From the NCBI RefSeq assembly GCF_001718195.1, contig NZ_MCNV01000001.1, forward strand, positions 372,001 to 436,000: 64,000 nucleotides of DNA, read 5' to 3'. The position numbers and the translations under genes were made by a program. The stretch's first letter is position 1. Each line of letters opens with the position of its first letter. Source of the DNA: Paraburkholderia nodosa. Lineage in GTDB: Bacteria > Pseudomonadota > Gammaproteobacteria > Burkholderiales > Burkholderiaceae. This document shows, piece after piece, positions 17,335 through 26,695 of the stretch. The notes under the pieces are model-generated. The model was given only the letters and a program-made list of their open reading frames with translations, ran no database searches and had not been told where the DNA came from.

Positions 17335-18357
17335 TCAGATCATGAAGCGGCTGTCTTCCACGAGCACACGCGGCAACGGTTGCAGGTCGGTGCGCGCGAA
17401 GCGCACCAGAGAGAAGGCGCGCAGACCTTGCGGGCTCGACGGCAGCCGCGCGAGCGGGAACGTGATCGAGGCGCTGTTGCCCGGGCCGCCGTTTGCGAGC
17501 AGGACATTCATCGGACTCAGGCAGATCTCGCGCATTTCGACGTTCGTGTATTGCGCGGGATTCGCGAGCACCCTGCAGATTACCGTGAGCTGGTGTTCGA
17601 GCGCTTCGCTCTTGAGGCCGAGTGCGGCAATCTCGCTCTCGTTCTGCGCAATCTGCGCCTCGACCTTCGCCACTTCGGCGACGTTTGGCACGGCGTGCTC
17701 GCCGAGCATGCGTTGCGTCCCCGCGCCGTGGCGCGTGAGCAGTTGCAGGCGCGTCCTGAGCAGCGCACGCTCCTGTTCCAGCACGTCGCGGCGCGACTCG
17801 TCGGCGCCGATCTGCTCGAGGCCTTCCAGGGCGATCTGCTCGACCACGCGCTGCACGATCTGCTCGCGAAGGTCGCTCTCGGTTTCGCCGCATACACGCA
17901 CCTGATGGTCGTCGAAGCTCAGCGTCGTCTGCATGACATCGGTGTGCACCTCGTCGCCATGCTGCTCGGCACCGAAGGCATGCCGCTCGTTCAGGGCCAT
18001 GCCGAGCACCGCGTAAGTCTCGCGCGCAAGTGGATGAGCCTCGAACCAGGCATGCAGTTCAGGCGAGCGGCTCAGCACATGGCCGACCTCGTCGGGCGCA
18101 GCGAAAAACGCGTGGATATAGGGGTCGCTCGACCAGGTGGCGGCGCTCGCTTCGCGCGCGGGTGGCATGCGGTCCACCACCTCGCGCACGTACGCGACCG
18201 ATTGCGCGAGCGCGGGGGCGAGCCGCTCGCGCCACTCGGGCACGAGCTTGAGCGTAGGGCTGAGCACGAGCAGACGCTCGATCAGCGTCTGGATTTGCGG
18301 CGATTGCGGCGCCTGCTTCGCGCGGGCGCGCGGCCAAAGCCTTTCCAGGATACCCAT
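17335..18357 (-). CDS. Unrecognised soluble protein with coiled coil
   Basis: No family recognised. I start it at the ATG at 18357 (MGILERLWPRARAKQAPQSP), which has CGGAGT seven bases upstream; the frame continues far upstream but without ribosome sites and across an intergenic region rich in iterons. The product is 340 residues: an acidic helical N-terminal half with several Trp and Phe positions, a Gln/Glu/Leu coiled coil around 235-285, and a C-terminal beta-like part (SPMNVLLANGGPGNSASITF). There is no signal peptide and no membrane span. It stands alone, flanked on both sides by distal iterons. Confidence 0.7.
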   Translation of the reverse strand: MGILERLWPRARAKQAPQSPQIQTLIERLLVLSPTLKLVPEWRERLAPALAQSVAYVREVVDRMPPAREASAATWSSDPYIHAFFAAPDEVGHVLSRSPELHAWFEAHPLARETYAVLGMALNERHAFGAEQHGDEVHTDVMQTTLSFDDHQVRVCGETESDLREQIVQRVVEQIALEGLEQIGADESRRDVLEQERALLRTRLQLLTRHGAGTQRMLGEHAVPNVAEVAKVEAQIAQNESEIAALGLKSEALEHQLTVICRVLANPAQYTNVEMREICLSPMNVLLANGGPGNSASITFPLARLPSSPQGLRAFSLVRFARTDLQPLPRVLVEDSRFMI

Positions 18358-19103
18358 CGATAACTCCGTTGCAGACCGCTCGGACGCGGCGGCGGTGAAG
18401 CGCAGGGCGCACAACGAGGCCTCTTGTCGCGAATGACTATACCGCGAATCACGACCCGGCCGCGGCGATACTGCCGCAACGCAGCAACGCCTCACGTTGC
18501 GTTCATGTTCCCGGAAACACTCACCTTTGAGTTGCGTGACGTGCACCACATGGACCTGAACCTGGCCGCCGATATGCGCAACGGTGCAGCGAAAACCCGT
18601 GCGGCGCACACCGCAGTGAACTTGCGCTCCCGCACACGCTCACCTTTGGTTTTCTTTGGAGCGCCCACCTTGCTACGCAGGTTTGTGCAGTGCTTCATCC
18701 CGGCCGTTCCCGTATGCACTCACCGTCGAGCATGGCGGCGCGATGACGGCTCCCGAATATCCTCACCATCAGACAGCACGCGCATCTTAATCTGCAATCC
18801 GAATCAATTGTCTCGCTAACGTGATCCCATCCTCAGCTTTCCTCTGCCTTTCAGGGACCGTCGCGGACGCAACGAATCGCGATGACATGTCAACGAGGCG
18901 TTTCAGGCACGCCAATTGCGCAGGGGCCCACGGCGCGTGCACGACGGCCTCGGGAAAAACCCCGCTTGCTGGGTGCGCAAACCGCGAAGCATCAAGCAAG
19001 AGCGACCTCGTCACGCGTTTTAGACGGTTCGTTCAATTGACAGTGGCCAATGTCATGATCCAATCTTCTGCGCATAAATACGACACAGGGAGGCAGACAA
19101 ATC
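18358..19103. other. Intergenic region with iteron cluster
   Basis: Gap of 746 bases between divergent genes. The central part holds four iteron-type repeats (separate entry). The right part (18770-19100) should contain the promoter of the DUF2957 lipoprotein gene. I see no RNA gene and no credible ORF. Confidence 0.5.
18508..18767 (-). repeat. Cluster of four distal origin-type iterons
   Basis: Four copies of CTCCCG-N6-CTCACC, all in the same orientation: 18508-18525 (one mismatch), 18627-18644 (exact), 18707-18724 (one mismatch) and 18750-18767 (exact). Spacings are 119, 80 and 43 bp. This is the densest group outside the origin, 24 kb away from it. Confidence 0.8.
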
Positions 19104-20513
19104 ATGGAGAGCATTGTCCGCAGCAGCTTGATGCTGGCCGCGGCCGCGACCCCTTTGCTGGTCGCCTGCGGCGGAGGTACCGCCAGCAATCCGGCACCCA
19201 TCACCCCGGCGCAATGCTCGGGTTCGTCATGCGCGAACCAGGGTCCGCCCAGCAGCGCACCGACCGCCACGGCGTTGTGTCCCGCCGCGGCGGACATCGC
19301 GGCGAACACGTATCTGGGCGGTGCAGGCAGTGGCGAGGTCGTGAGCCTGAACATCGACCCGACGAAGATGACGTACAAGCTCACGTTCCTCGCCTCGCCC
19401 ATTCCCGTGGCCGCGAGTTCGGTGCAGAACACGCGTGCGGGTCTCACCATCACGGGCGCCGTGCAGCATCCGCCCGCGGGCTCGCTGCCGACCGCCGCGC
19501 AGATCACGTGTGCGTTCCAGCTTCAGGCGGGCACGGGCACGATCAACGGCAGCACCTACACAACGGCGTACAACGCCAACAATCCGCCCACGATCTATGT
19601 TGGCTTTGGCGTGGCGGGCGGCGGCATTCCGGGCGCGACCGTGAACATCGACGGCGACACCACTGCAAATCTGCTCTTCAGCGGGGTGGCGCCGCGCACG
19701 TTCGACTTCTATCCGTTCATCGGCTTTTCGTCGGTCAGCACGAGCCTCGCCGATCTCAAAGGCTCGTATAACGCGCTGCTCTATCACATCCTGCCTTCCA
19801 GCAGTTTCGCGCCGGCGGCGAAGGTGACGCAGGAGCAGTACGACGCAAGCGGCAATTGCAGCGTGCCGGCTGGCGCGACCAACACGAGTTGCGCAACCGC
19901 TGCGAACGCATGGACGGCGAGCACGAGCGGCAGCTATTTCGACAGTACCGACGCACCGCAGATCGAGACGCCCACACCGTTGCCGTTCCCCTTGAACCTC
20001 GGCAACAACGTCATCGTCAGCCGCCAGGGCGGCGCCGGGCACCTCATCCTCGGCAAGCTCAATGGGGCCATCGTGCCCGTGGTCGTACGCACCGGCTACG
20101 TGAACGAAACCATCAGCCTGAGCAATCAGATCGCCGTGGACGACGAGTCCGGCATCGCCCTGCTCGCGCCCGCGACGACGCTCACGTCGGGCGCGTTCGA
20201 CGGTAGCTACATTGGCGCGGACTCGAATTTCGCCTACACGGCAACGCTCATCAACGGCCAGCAAGCCGGCTTCCTCAAGCCCTCGACGATGACGACGCAG
20301 AGCCAGTTCACGCTCGATTACACGCAGACGCACCCCGGCCTGATCGGCGTAACCGATACCCAGGGCAAAGCGGGCAATCTGATTGCGGTGGGCGGTCTTT
20401 ACGGCATCTTCATCAACGGCGAGGAGAACGGCGGCGTCACGGCCAGCTCGGCGAATAGCGCCACGCCCAATCAGCCTTACTTCGGCGTCGGTGCACTGAT
20501 CCAGCCACAGTAG
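19104..20513 (+). CDS. DUF2957 lipoprotein, copy 1
   Basis: Exported lipoprotein of 469 residues. The signal peptide ends in a lipobox LLVAC followed by GGG. The mature part is Gly/Thr/Ser/Asn-rich and beta-like, with landmarks TYLGGAGSGEVVSLNIDPTKMTYKL in pieces, PYYPFIGF-like FYPFIGFSSV, VDDESGIALLAP and a GLYGIFING end. The neighbour at 20619 shares all of these in the same order, so the two are tandem paralogues. DUF2957 proteins are a Burkholderia-rich family without known function. A hairpin lies just after the stop. Confidence 0.85.
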   Translation: MESIVRSSLMLAAAATPLLVACGGGTASNPAPITPAQCSGSSCANQGPPSSAPTATALCPAAADIAANTYLGGAGSGEVVSLNIDPTKMTYKLTFLASPIPVAASSVQNTRAGLTITGAVQHPPAGSLPTAAQITCAFQLQAGTGTINGSTYTTAYNANNPPTIYVGFGVAGGGIPGATVNIDGDTTANLLFSGVAPRTFDFYPFIGFSSVSTSLADLKGSYNALLYHILPSSSFAPAAKVTQEQYDASGNCSVPAGATNTSCATAANAWTASTSGSYFDSTDAPQIETPTPLPFPLNLGNNVIVSRQGGAGHLILGKLNGAIVPVVVRTGYVNETISLSNQIAVDDESGIALLAPATTLTSGAFDGSYIGADSNFAYTATLINGQQAGFLKPSTMTTQSQFTLDYTQTHPGLIGVTDTQGKAGNLIAVGGLYGIFINGEENGGVTASSANSATPNQPYFGVGALIQPQ

Positions 20514-20519
20514 TTCATC

Positions 20520-20561
20520 AGGCGGTCGCGGCATCCTGATCGTTGACGACCGCCTTAATTT
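20520..20561 (+). terminator. Hairpin between the two DUF2957 genes
   Basis: AGGCGGTCG (20520-20528) can pair with CGACCGCCT (20547-20555), followed by TAATTT. The nine-base stem has an 18-base loop and a weak T tract, so it is a modest terminator or attenuator. Confidence 0.5.
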
Positions 20562-20618
20562 CGCACTGCGAATGACTGTCAGTCGCTCTCGCCAACAACA
20601 AGACTCTGGAGACGCGGT

Positions 20619-21884
20619 ATGAAATGGAAACTTTTTGCGGCGCTCTCGATTGCCGCACCGACGATCGCAGCGCTCAGTGCATGCGGTGGCGGCAACGGCA
20701 GCAGCAGTAGCCCTCCGCTCGTGGAAGCAGCGCTTTGCCCCACCTCGCTCGATTACAACACGGTGTACACCGGCGGCGGCGGCGACGGCGAACTCGTCAA
20801 GCTGCAGCTCGACACGGCCAAAATGACCTGGCAGATCACTTATGTCGAGTCGCCGATCCCGCAGACCACCGGCACCGTGACGCCCACGCGCAAAGGCCAG
20901 GTCGCCACCGGCACGCTGACGGCGGAAACCGGGCTGCCCACGGCGAAGCTCAACCAGTGCGCGTTCCGCCTGAATGGCGCGAGTCTCGACCCCAACCGCC
21001 CGGCGCGCGTCTTCATCGGCGAAGGCGTGGCCGGCGGCACGATTCCGGGCGCCGAGATCGCGTACAAGGGCTCCGGCGGTATTGGCGTCGTGCCGGACAC
21101 GACGTTCCCGTACTACCCGTTCATCGGCTTCTCCGCGATCGAAACGAATCTCGCGAATGTCGCCGGCACGTACAGCCAGCTCGGCTATCACCAGGTGCCT
21201 TCGCAAAATTTCCAGCCCGCAGCGGTCGACGCAAAGATCACGATCAACGCCAACGGCACCTGGACCGAATGCGACAACACGGGCGTGAACGCCGGCAAAT
21301 GCCAGCAGCCCGGCACGAATTTCGCGCAGTCGGCCGATGGCAGCGGCGCGTTCGAAACCGATCACTTCCAGGGGCAGGTGAAGCCGACGCTCGTCACCAC
21401 GGAGCCGGCCGGCAAGGGCTTCATGATCGTCGGCAAGTTGCGCGGCCAGCTCGTGCCCGTGCTCGTCCGCACCGGCGTGGCGTATCCGCAGGTTGGCGTC
21501 GATCCGCAAAGCGGCGCCACGGGCCCGGTGGCCGACGACGAATCGGGCATCTCCGTGCTCGCGCCGCAAACGGCTATCGCGCAGGGCTCGCAGAACGGCG
21601 AATACATCGGCGTGGACAGCCAGTTCGACTATCGCACGCTCGCGCTGGAAGGCACGCAGGCCACGCTGCTCGATCCGTTCAACGCCTCGCAGGCCGCGCT
21701 CGCCACTGCCCTCGATCTGAACTTCACCCAGACCGTACCGGGCACGGTGACGACCACGCATGTGGGCGCCTCCACCGGCTCGACACCCACCGGCAAGATG
21801 ATCTTCACGGGCGGCGTGTTCGGCTACCTCGACATGACGACGCCGTCGGACCCGTACTTCACGGCTGGCGCGTTCGTTCAGTAA
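20619..21884 (+). CDS. DUF2957 lipoprotein, copy 2
   Basis: Second exported lipoprotein, 421 residues, lipobox ALSAC followed by GGG. It shares the domain layout of the gene at 19104: TGGGGDGELVKLQLDTAKMTW, YYPFIGFSAIETNLANVAGTY in pieces, VGKLRGQLVPVLVRTG, VADDESGISVLAP, GEYIGVDSQF and a FTGGVFGYLDM end. Gene duplication is the simple explanation. An OmpW-family porin gene follows by about 205 bases on the same strand, so an outer-membrane role is likely. There is no further clue to function. Confidence 0.85.
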   Translation: MKWKLFAALSIAAPTIAALSACGGGNGSSSSPPLVEAALCPTSLDYNTVYTGGGGDGELVKLQLDTAKMTWQITYVESPIPQTTGTVTPTRKGQVATGTLTAETGLPTAKLNQCAFRLNGASLDPNRPARVFIGEGVAGGTIPGAEIAYKGSGGIGVVPDTTFPYYPFIGFSAIETNLANVAGTYSQLGYHQVPSQNFQPAAVDAKITINANGTWTECDNTGVNAGKCQQPGTNFAQSADGSGAFETDHFQGQVKPTLVTTEPAGKGFMIVGKLRGQLVPVLVRTGVAYPQVGVDPQSGATGPVADDESGISVLAPQTAIAQGSQNGEYIGVDSQFDYRTLALEGTQATLLDPFNASQAALATALDLNFTQTVPGTVTTTHVGASTGSTPTGKMIFTGGVFGYLDMTTPSDPYFTAGAFVQ

Positions 21885-22089
21885 GGATGACGAAGTAACG
21901 TATCGAACAATAACCGGCGCGGCAAACCGCGCCATTCACGAGGTGGCCACTCCCGGCCGTCGCGCAATGCGGCGGCGGCCGGGCCACAAAGGCGCGCGCA
22001 GCAAAGGCGGACGACGCATGCCGGACATCCCGAAGCATGCATCGAGCCGTCCCGCGCGCGGGTAAGGCGCACCCGTTCCTGGGAGGGAC

Positions 22090-22917
22090 ATGATGAAACG
22101 CATTGCAGTGGCGGCGCTGACCGCCGGGCTGACGGCGAGTGCGTATGCACAGCACGCCGGCGACAACGTCGTCGCACTCGGCTGGTTTCACGTCACGACG
22201 CAGCATTCGAGCACGCCGCTCACCACGGACGTCGCGCCCGTGCCGATCAACACGCCGCTGCGGCTGCCCAGTTCGTTCACTTCGGCGGGCACGGGGCTTT
22301 CGGCATCGAATGCGGATACGGTCGGCCTCGTCATCAGCCACTTCTTCACGGACCATATCGCGCTTACCTCGGTGGCGGGCGTGCCGCCCACGTTCAAGCT
22401 CTATGGTCACGGCACGATCAAGCCGCCAGGCCCGGCGGGCGCGCTCGGTAGCCAGAATCTCAGCGATCCGGCGACGAACCCCATCGTCGGCAGCGTGCGC
22501 CAATGGAGCCCGGCGCTGATCTTCCAGTATTACTTTCGCGACGCCGATGCAAAATTCCGCCCGTTCCTCGGCATCGGCGTGTCGTACAACTGGTTCTCGG
22601 ACATCCAGCTCAACCCGAACTTCGTGAAGGCCACCCAGGACGATCTCGGCTCCGTGCTCGCGGCCGGCGCCGGCAAGTCGGGGCAAACGCAGATCAGCGC
22701 GAAGGCGTCGTCGTCGTGGTCGCCGGTTTTCAATCTCGGGGCCACCTACAACGTCACGAAGCATCTGGGGATCGTTGCGTCGGTCACCTATATTCCGCTG
22801 AAGACGACGTCCTCGGTGATCGTCAAGGCAGCGGACGGCAGCGAGCTCGGCGTGAGCCGGGCCGACCTCAAGGCCGATCCGATCATCTCGTTCCTCGCGC
22901 TTTCTTACCGCTTCTAA
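22090..22917 (+). CDS. ompW: OmpW-family outer membrane protein
   Basis: Small beta-barrel of the OmpW family, which forms narrow hydrophobic channels. The 275-residue precursor has a signal peptide (to about residue 20, ending SAYA), the typical opening GDNVVALGWFHV, a PPTFKLYGHG segment, FRPFLGIGVSYNWFSD and a C-terminal ALSYRF ending in Phe as expected for outer-membrane proteins. Two ATGs stand in a row at 22090 and 22093; GGGAGG upstream fits the second a little better. It follows the two DUF2957 lipoprotein genes on the same strand. Confidence 0.9.
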   Translation: MMKRIAVAALTAGLTASAYAQHAGDNVVALGWFHVTTQHSSTPLTTDVAPVPINTPLRLPSSFTSAGTGLSASNADTVGLVISHFFTDHIALTSVAGVPPTFKLYGHGTIKPPGPAGALGSQNLSDPATNPIVGSVRQWSPALIFQYYFRDADAKFRPFLGIGVSYNWFSDIQLNPNFVKATQDDLGSVLAAGAGKSGQTQISAKASSSWSPVFNLGATYNVTKHLGIVASVTYIPLKTTSSVIVKAADGSELGVSRADLKADPIISFLALSYRF

Positions 22918-23028
22918 GGGCGCGTCGTGCCGGCGCAACGGCGAGGAGGCGCATGCGCGTAAGGGCGAGAACGCCCGCGCCAGAGCATGCACCCTCCCGT
23001 GCGCTCGCGTGGGCGGGGCCGCTCGCGC

Positions 23029-23034
23029 TAAAAT
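23029..23034 (+). promoter_or_regulatory. -10 box very close to merR-type start
   Basis: TAAAAT ends seven bases before the ATG of the MerR-type gene. If it is the true -10, transcription would start at or near the ATG and the message would be leaderless. There is no ribosome site before the ATG, which agrees with this. Confidence 0.4.
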
Positions 23035-23040
23035 CGCGGC

Positions 23041-23988
23041 ATGCCGAAAACGCCCAAAGCCCCCGTGACCGATTCCGCGCCCGAGCGTGTTACCGACAGC
23101 GAATACACCGTCGACGAACTCGCTCGCGTGGCGGGCACGACGGTGCGCAACGTGCGCGCCTATCAGGACCGCGACCTGCTCATGCCGCCCGAGAAGCGCG
23201 GGCGCGTCGGCATTTATAACGATTCGCACGTTGCGCGGCTCAAGCTGATCAACCACCTGCTGGCGCGCGGCTACACGCTCGCCAACATTCAGGATCTCAT
23301 CCTGGCGATCGACGACGGCGGCGACCTGCGCTCGATCCTCGGCCTGGAGAATGCGATCGGCGGTCCGTGGTCGCACGCGCGGCCAAAAACGTATTCGCTG
23401 CCGCAGCTCATCAAGCTGTTCGGGCCGCAGGCGCCGAGCAGTCTTTCGCGTCTCGCGGACCTCGGGCTGCTCGAACGCCAGGGACTGTCGTTCGTCTCGC
23501 GCAATCCGGGCATGCTCGACGCCGCGGCCGCCACCGTGCGCGAGGGCATTCCCGCACGCGAACTGCTCGACGTGCTCGAAGAAACGCGTCCGCATTTCGA
23601 CGCCATCGCGCGCGTGCTGGTGGAAATGGTCGTGCGCCATCTGGATCGCTACGATCAGGGCGCGCTGCCGCCCGCCACGGACATGCCCGCGCTCGTCGAC
23701 GCGATCTGGCGGCTGCGCCCGCTTTCCACGGTGTTCGTCGAGCACGAGATCCTGCGCGCGCTCGAAGCGCAGTCGAGCGACTACCTCGGCGGCCGGGTCG
23801 CGACGATCCTCGACAAGACGCTCGGCCGCGAGCGTGCAAGCGAGGCCGCGCCTTCGCCCGCTTCCGCGCCTGCCAGCGCCGCGAAGCAGCGCGCGCCCAA
23901 AGCCGCGCCTCGCAAGAGCGCCGCGCGCGCGCCGGCTGCCGCAAAACCGGCTCGCCCCGCGAAGAAAACCGCGCTCAAGAAGCGTTAA
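23041..23988 (+). CDS. MerR-family transcriptional regulator
   Basis: Regulator of 315 residues. The MerR winged helix is at about 20-90: EYTVDELARVAGTTVRNVRAYQDRDLL in pieces, GRVGIYNDSHVARLKLINHLLARGYTL. The middle is an effector-like helical domain. The last 50 residues are an Ala/Lys/Pro-rich tail resembling histone H1-like proteins, which could add nonspecific DNA binding. No metal-binding Cys set of the classical MerR metal sensors is visible. It is probably a single-gene unit; a perfect 14-bp hairpin lies shortly downstream. Confidence 0.85.
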   Translation: MPKTPKAPVTDSAPERVTDSEYTVDELARVAGTTVRNVRAYQDRDLLMPPEKRGRVGIYNDSHVARLKLINHLLARGYTLANIQDLILAIDDGGDLRSILGLENAIGGPWSHARPKTYSLPQLIKLFGPQAPSSLSRLADLGLLERQGLSFVSRNPGMLDAAAATVREGIPARELLDVLEETRPHFDAIARVLVEMVVRHLDRYDQGALPPATDMPALVDAIWRLRPLSTVFVEHEILRALEAQSSDYLGGRVATILDKTLGRERASEAAPSPASAPASAAKQRAPKAAPRKSAARAPAAAKPARPAKKTALKKR

Positions 23989-24025
23989 ACGCGCGCGTCG
24001 TCTCTCCTCGTTTCTGCTTCCCCGA

Positions 24026-24062
24026 GCGCGTGAAAGGCCCCGCCAGGCGGCCTTTCACGCGC
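24026..24062 (+). terminator. Strong hairpin after merR-type gene
   Basis: Perfect 14-bp stem GCGCGTGAAAGGCC (24026-24039) with its complement (24049-24062) and a nine-base loop. No T tract follows, so it may stop transcription weakly, protect the 3' end or act in another way. Confidence 0.5.
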
Positions 24063-24202
24063 TGGCGTCCCCTTGCGCCCCTACTGTTGTTGATGTGTTA
24101 GAGCGCTGAATCTAGCCCCTTGCGCATTGGCGTCGATCGCACTATGTTTACATCCATCAATGTCACAGTCATAGATGGATCGACAACAGGGAGACGCTCC
24201 GG

Positions 24203-25747
24203 ATGAACGCACCCGCCCGTACCGGCGACGCGATCGACATCGCCATCATCGGCACTGGTTTTGCCGGCCTGGGCATGGCGATCCGCCTGCTGCAAAGCGG
24301 CAACCAGGACTTCGCGGTGTTCGAGAAGGCTGACTCCGTGGGCGGCACCTGGCGCGACAACCATTACCCCGGTTGCGCCTGCGACGTGCAATCGCACGTG
24401 TACTCGTTTTCGTTCGCACCCAATCCGCGCTGGACCCGCATGTTCGCGCCGCAGCCCGAGATTCGCGCCTATCTGAATCGCTGCGTCGATCGCTTCCGGC
24501 TTTTCCCGTGGCTCAACTTCGGGCACGAACTCACGAACGCGACATGGGACGAAGCCGCGCACTGCTGGCGCCTTGCGTTCGCCAATGGCCGGCGCCTCAC
24601 CGCGCGCGTGCTGATTTCGGGCATGGGCGGCCTTTCGCGCCCCGCGTTGCCGGCGATTGCGGGACTCGACACCTTCGAAGGCAAGGCCTTCCACTCGCAG
24701 CACTGGGACCACGACTATGCGCTCGAAGGCAAGCGCGTCGCCGTGATCGGCACGGGGGCAAGCGCTATTCAGTTCGTGCCGCAGATCGCGCCGCGCGTGG
24801 CGCAACTCTCGCTCTTCCAGCGCACGCCGCCGTGGATCATGCCCAAGCCCGACCGCGCCATTTCGGGCTTCGAACAATGGCTGTTCCGCACGCTGCCCAT
24901 CACGCAGGCGCTCGCTCGCGCGGGCCTTTACTGGATGCTCGAAACGCGCGTGCTCGGCTTCGCGGTGCATCCCGCGCTCATGAAGAACGTGCAGAAGCTG
25001 GCGTTGCGCCATATCCGCCACCAGGTGCCCGATCCTGAACTGCGCGCGGCCGTGACGCCCGACTACACGATCGGCTGCAAGCGCGTGCTCATATCGAACG
25101 ACTACTATCCGGCGCTCTCACGCAAGAACGTGCAGGTGGTGACGAACGCGATCGTGCGCGTGGACCGCACCGGCGTCGTTACCGCCGACGGCGTGCATCA
25201 CGAGGTCGATTGCCTGATCTACGGCACCGGCTTTCAGGTGGCCGATCCATTCCCGCCGGGCACGATCGTGGGCCGCGGCGGCATCGATATCGTCGAGACC
25301 TGGCGCAACGGCGCACATGCCTACCTCGGCACGAGTCTGCCTGGTTATCCGAACTTTTTCATGCTGGTCGGCCCGAACACCGGCCTCGGCCACAACTCGA
25401 TGGTGTTCATGATCGAATCGCAGATCGAGTATGTGCTTGGCGCGCTCGCCGCCATGAAGCGCGACGGCGCCGATTCGATCGATGTGCGGCCCTATGTGGA
25501 AGCGCGCTACAACGAGCGCATCCAGAACAAGCTTGGCCGCGCGATCTGGTCGGTGGGCGGCTGCAAGAGCTGGTACCTCGACCCGCGCAACGGCAGGAAC
25601 ACGACACTGTGGCCCGGTTTCACCTGGCGCTTTCGCCGCGCCACCGCGCACTTCTCCCTCGCCGATTACCAGGTCTATCGCGCGCCGCATGCCGCACAGC
25701 ACGAAGCGCCGCTCGCCGTGGCCACGCAACCCACCGAGGCCGCCTGA
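24203..25747 (+). CDS. Baeyer-Villiger-type flavin monooxygenase
   Basis: FAD- and NADPH-dependent monooxygenase of 514 residues, expected to insert oxygen next to a ketone to give an ester or lactone. It shows the FAD-binding IGTGFAGLGMA (about 14-25), the Baeyer-Villiger fingerprint FEGKAFHSQHWD, and the NADPH-binding VIGTGASAIQF. These are the standard three motifs of the class I family. The start ATG has GGGAG nine bases upstream. It heads a run of five same-strand genes with overlaps or short gaps (SDR, PF10118 hydrolase, two alpha/beta hydrolases), suggesting a pathway for a cyclic or long-chain ketone or alcohol. The natural substrate is unknown. Confidence 0.9.
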   Translation: MNAPARTGDAIDIAIIGTGFAGLGMAIRLLQSGNQDFAVFEKADSVGGTWRDNHYPGCACDVQSHVYSFSFAPNPRWTRMFAPQPEIRAYLNRCVDRFRLFPWLNFGHELTNATWDEAAHCWRLAFANGRRLTARVLISGMGGLSRPALPAIAGLDTFEGKAFHSQHWDHDYALEGKRVAVIGTGASAIQFVPQIAPRVAQLSLFQRTPPWIMPKPDRAISGFEQWLFRTLPITQALARAGLYWMLETRVLGFAVHPALMKNVQKLALRHIRHQVPDPELRAAVTPDYTIGCKRVLISNDYYPALSRKNVQVVTNAIVRVDRTGVVTADGVHHEVDCLIYGTGFQVADPFPPGTIVGRGGIDIVETWRNGAHAYLGTSLPGYPNFFMLVGPNTGLGHNSMVFMIESQIEYVLGALAAMKRDGADSIDVRPYVEARYNERIQNKLGRAIWSVGGCKSWYLDPRNGRNTTLWPGFTWRFRRATAHFSLADYQVYRAPHAAQHEAPLAVATQPTEAA

Positions 25748-25778
25748 ACAGGCGCAATCGTCCCACCCGGAGCCGCCC

Positions 25779-26663
25779 ATGAAACGCTTTGACAACAAGG
25801 TCGCCGCCATCACCGGAGCGGGCTCGGGCATGGGCCGCGCGCTCGCGCTCCAGCTTGCCGGCGCCGGCTGCCATCTCGCGCTCGCCGACCGGAACGCCCC
25901 GGCGCTCGAGGAGACCGCTCGCATCGTGGGCGCGCTTGCCCCTTCAGTACGCGTGAGCACGCGCGCGCTCGACGTGAGCGAGCGCGACGCCGTATTCGCG
26001 TGGGCCGACGAAACAGTTGCCACGCACGGCGGCATCAACCTCGTCTTCAACAACGCGGGCGTCGCGCTGTCGAGCACCATCGAAGGCATGGCGTACAGCG
26101 ACCTCGAGTGGATCGTGAATATCAACTTCTGGGGCGTCGTGCATGGCACGAAGGCATTTCTGCCGCATCTGAAGGCGAGCGGCGACGGACACATCGTCAA
26201 TACGTCGAGCGTGTTCGGTCTTTTCGCACAACCAGGCATGAGCGGCTACAACGCGACCAAATATGCCGTGCGCGGCTTTACCGAAGCGCTGCGCCAGGAA
26301 CTCGACATGATGCGCTGCGGCGTGTCCGCGACCTGCGTGCATCCGGGCGGGATTCGCACGAACATCGCGCAATCGAGCCGCGTGGCGCACAACATGGTCG
26401 GCTTTATGGTGGCGAGCGAGCAGCAAGGCAAAGACGACTTCGAGAAGTTCTTCATCACCACTGCCGACGACGCTGCCCGCATCATCCTCAACGGCGTGAG
26501 GCGCAACGCGCGGCGCGTGCTGATTGGCCGCGACGCGCGCGCAGCCGACTGGCTCGCGCGCACGTTGCCCGCCGCGTACCAGGCGCTGGTCGTGATGAGC
26601 GCGCGGCGCGAAGCCACGAAGGCGCGCCGCCGCGCCGCGCGCGGGTCCGCCGCCACGCAATGA
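25779..26663 (+). CDS. Short-chain dehydrogenase/reductase
   Basis: Classical SDR of 294 residues. The cofactor motif TGAGSGMG is near residue 13, NNAG near 90, the catalytic Ser in NTSS and the YxxxK pair as YNATK. It most likely oxidises an alcohol to the ketone used by the upstream monooxygenase, or reduces a related carbonyl. The C-terminal end is basic (Arg/Ala-rich). The start ATG at 25779 has CGGAG upstream and lies 31 bases after the monooxygenase stop. Confidence 0.9.
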   Translation: MKRFDNKVAAITGAGSGMGRALALQLAGAGCHLALADRNAPALEETARIVGALAPSVRVSTRALDVSERDAVFAWADETVATHGGINLVFNNAGVALSSTIEGMAYSDLEWIVNINFWGVVHGTKAFLPHLKASGDGHIVNTSSVFGLFAQPGMSGYNATKYAVRGFTEALRQELDMMRCGVSATCVHPGGIRTNIAQSSRVAHNMVGFMVASEQQGKDDFEKFFITTADDAARIILNGVRRNARRVLIGRDARAADWLARTLPAAYQALVVMSARREATKARRRAARGSAATQ

Positions 26664-26695
26664 ATAACAGCAGGCACACAACAGGGAGCCATAAC

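Noticed and set aside
19227..21935. A 902-residue minus-strand ORF
   Set aside because: It is antisense to two clear lipoprotein genes with signal peptides and is an Arg/Ala/His-rich product typical of shadow frames in high-GC DNA.
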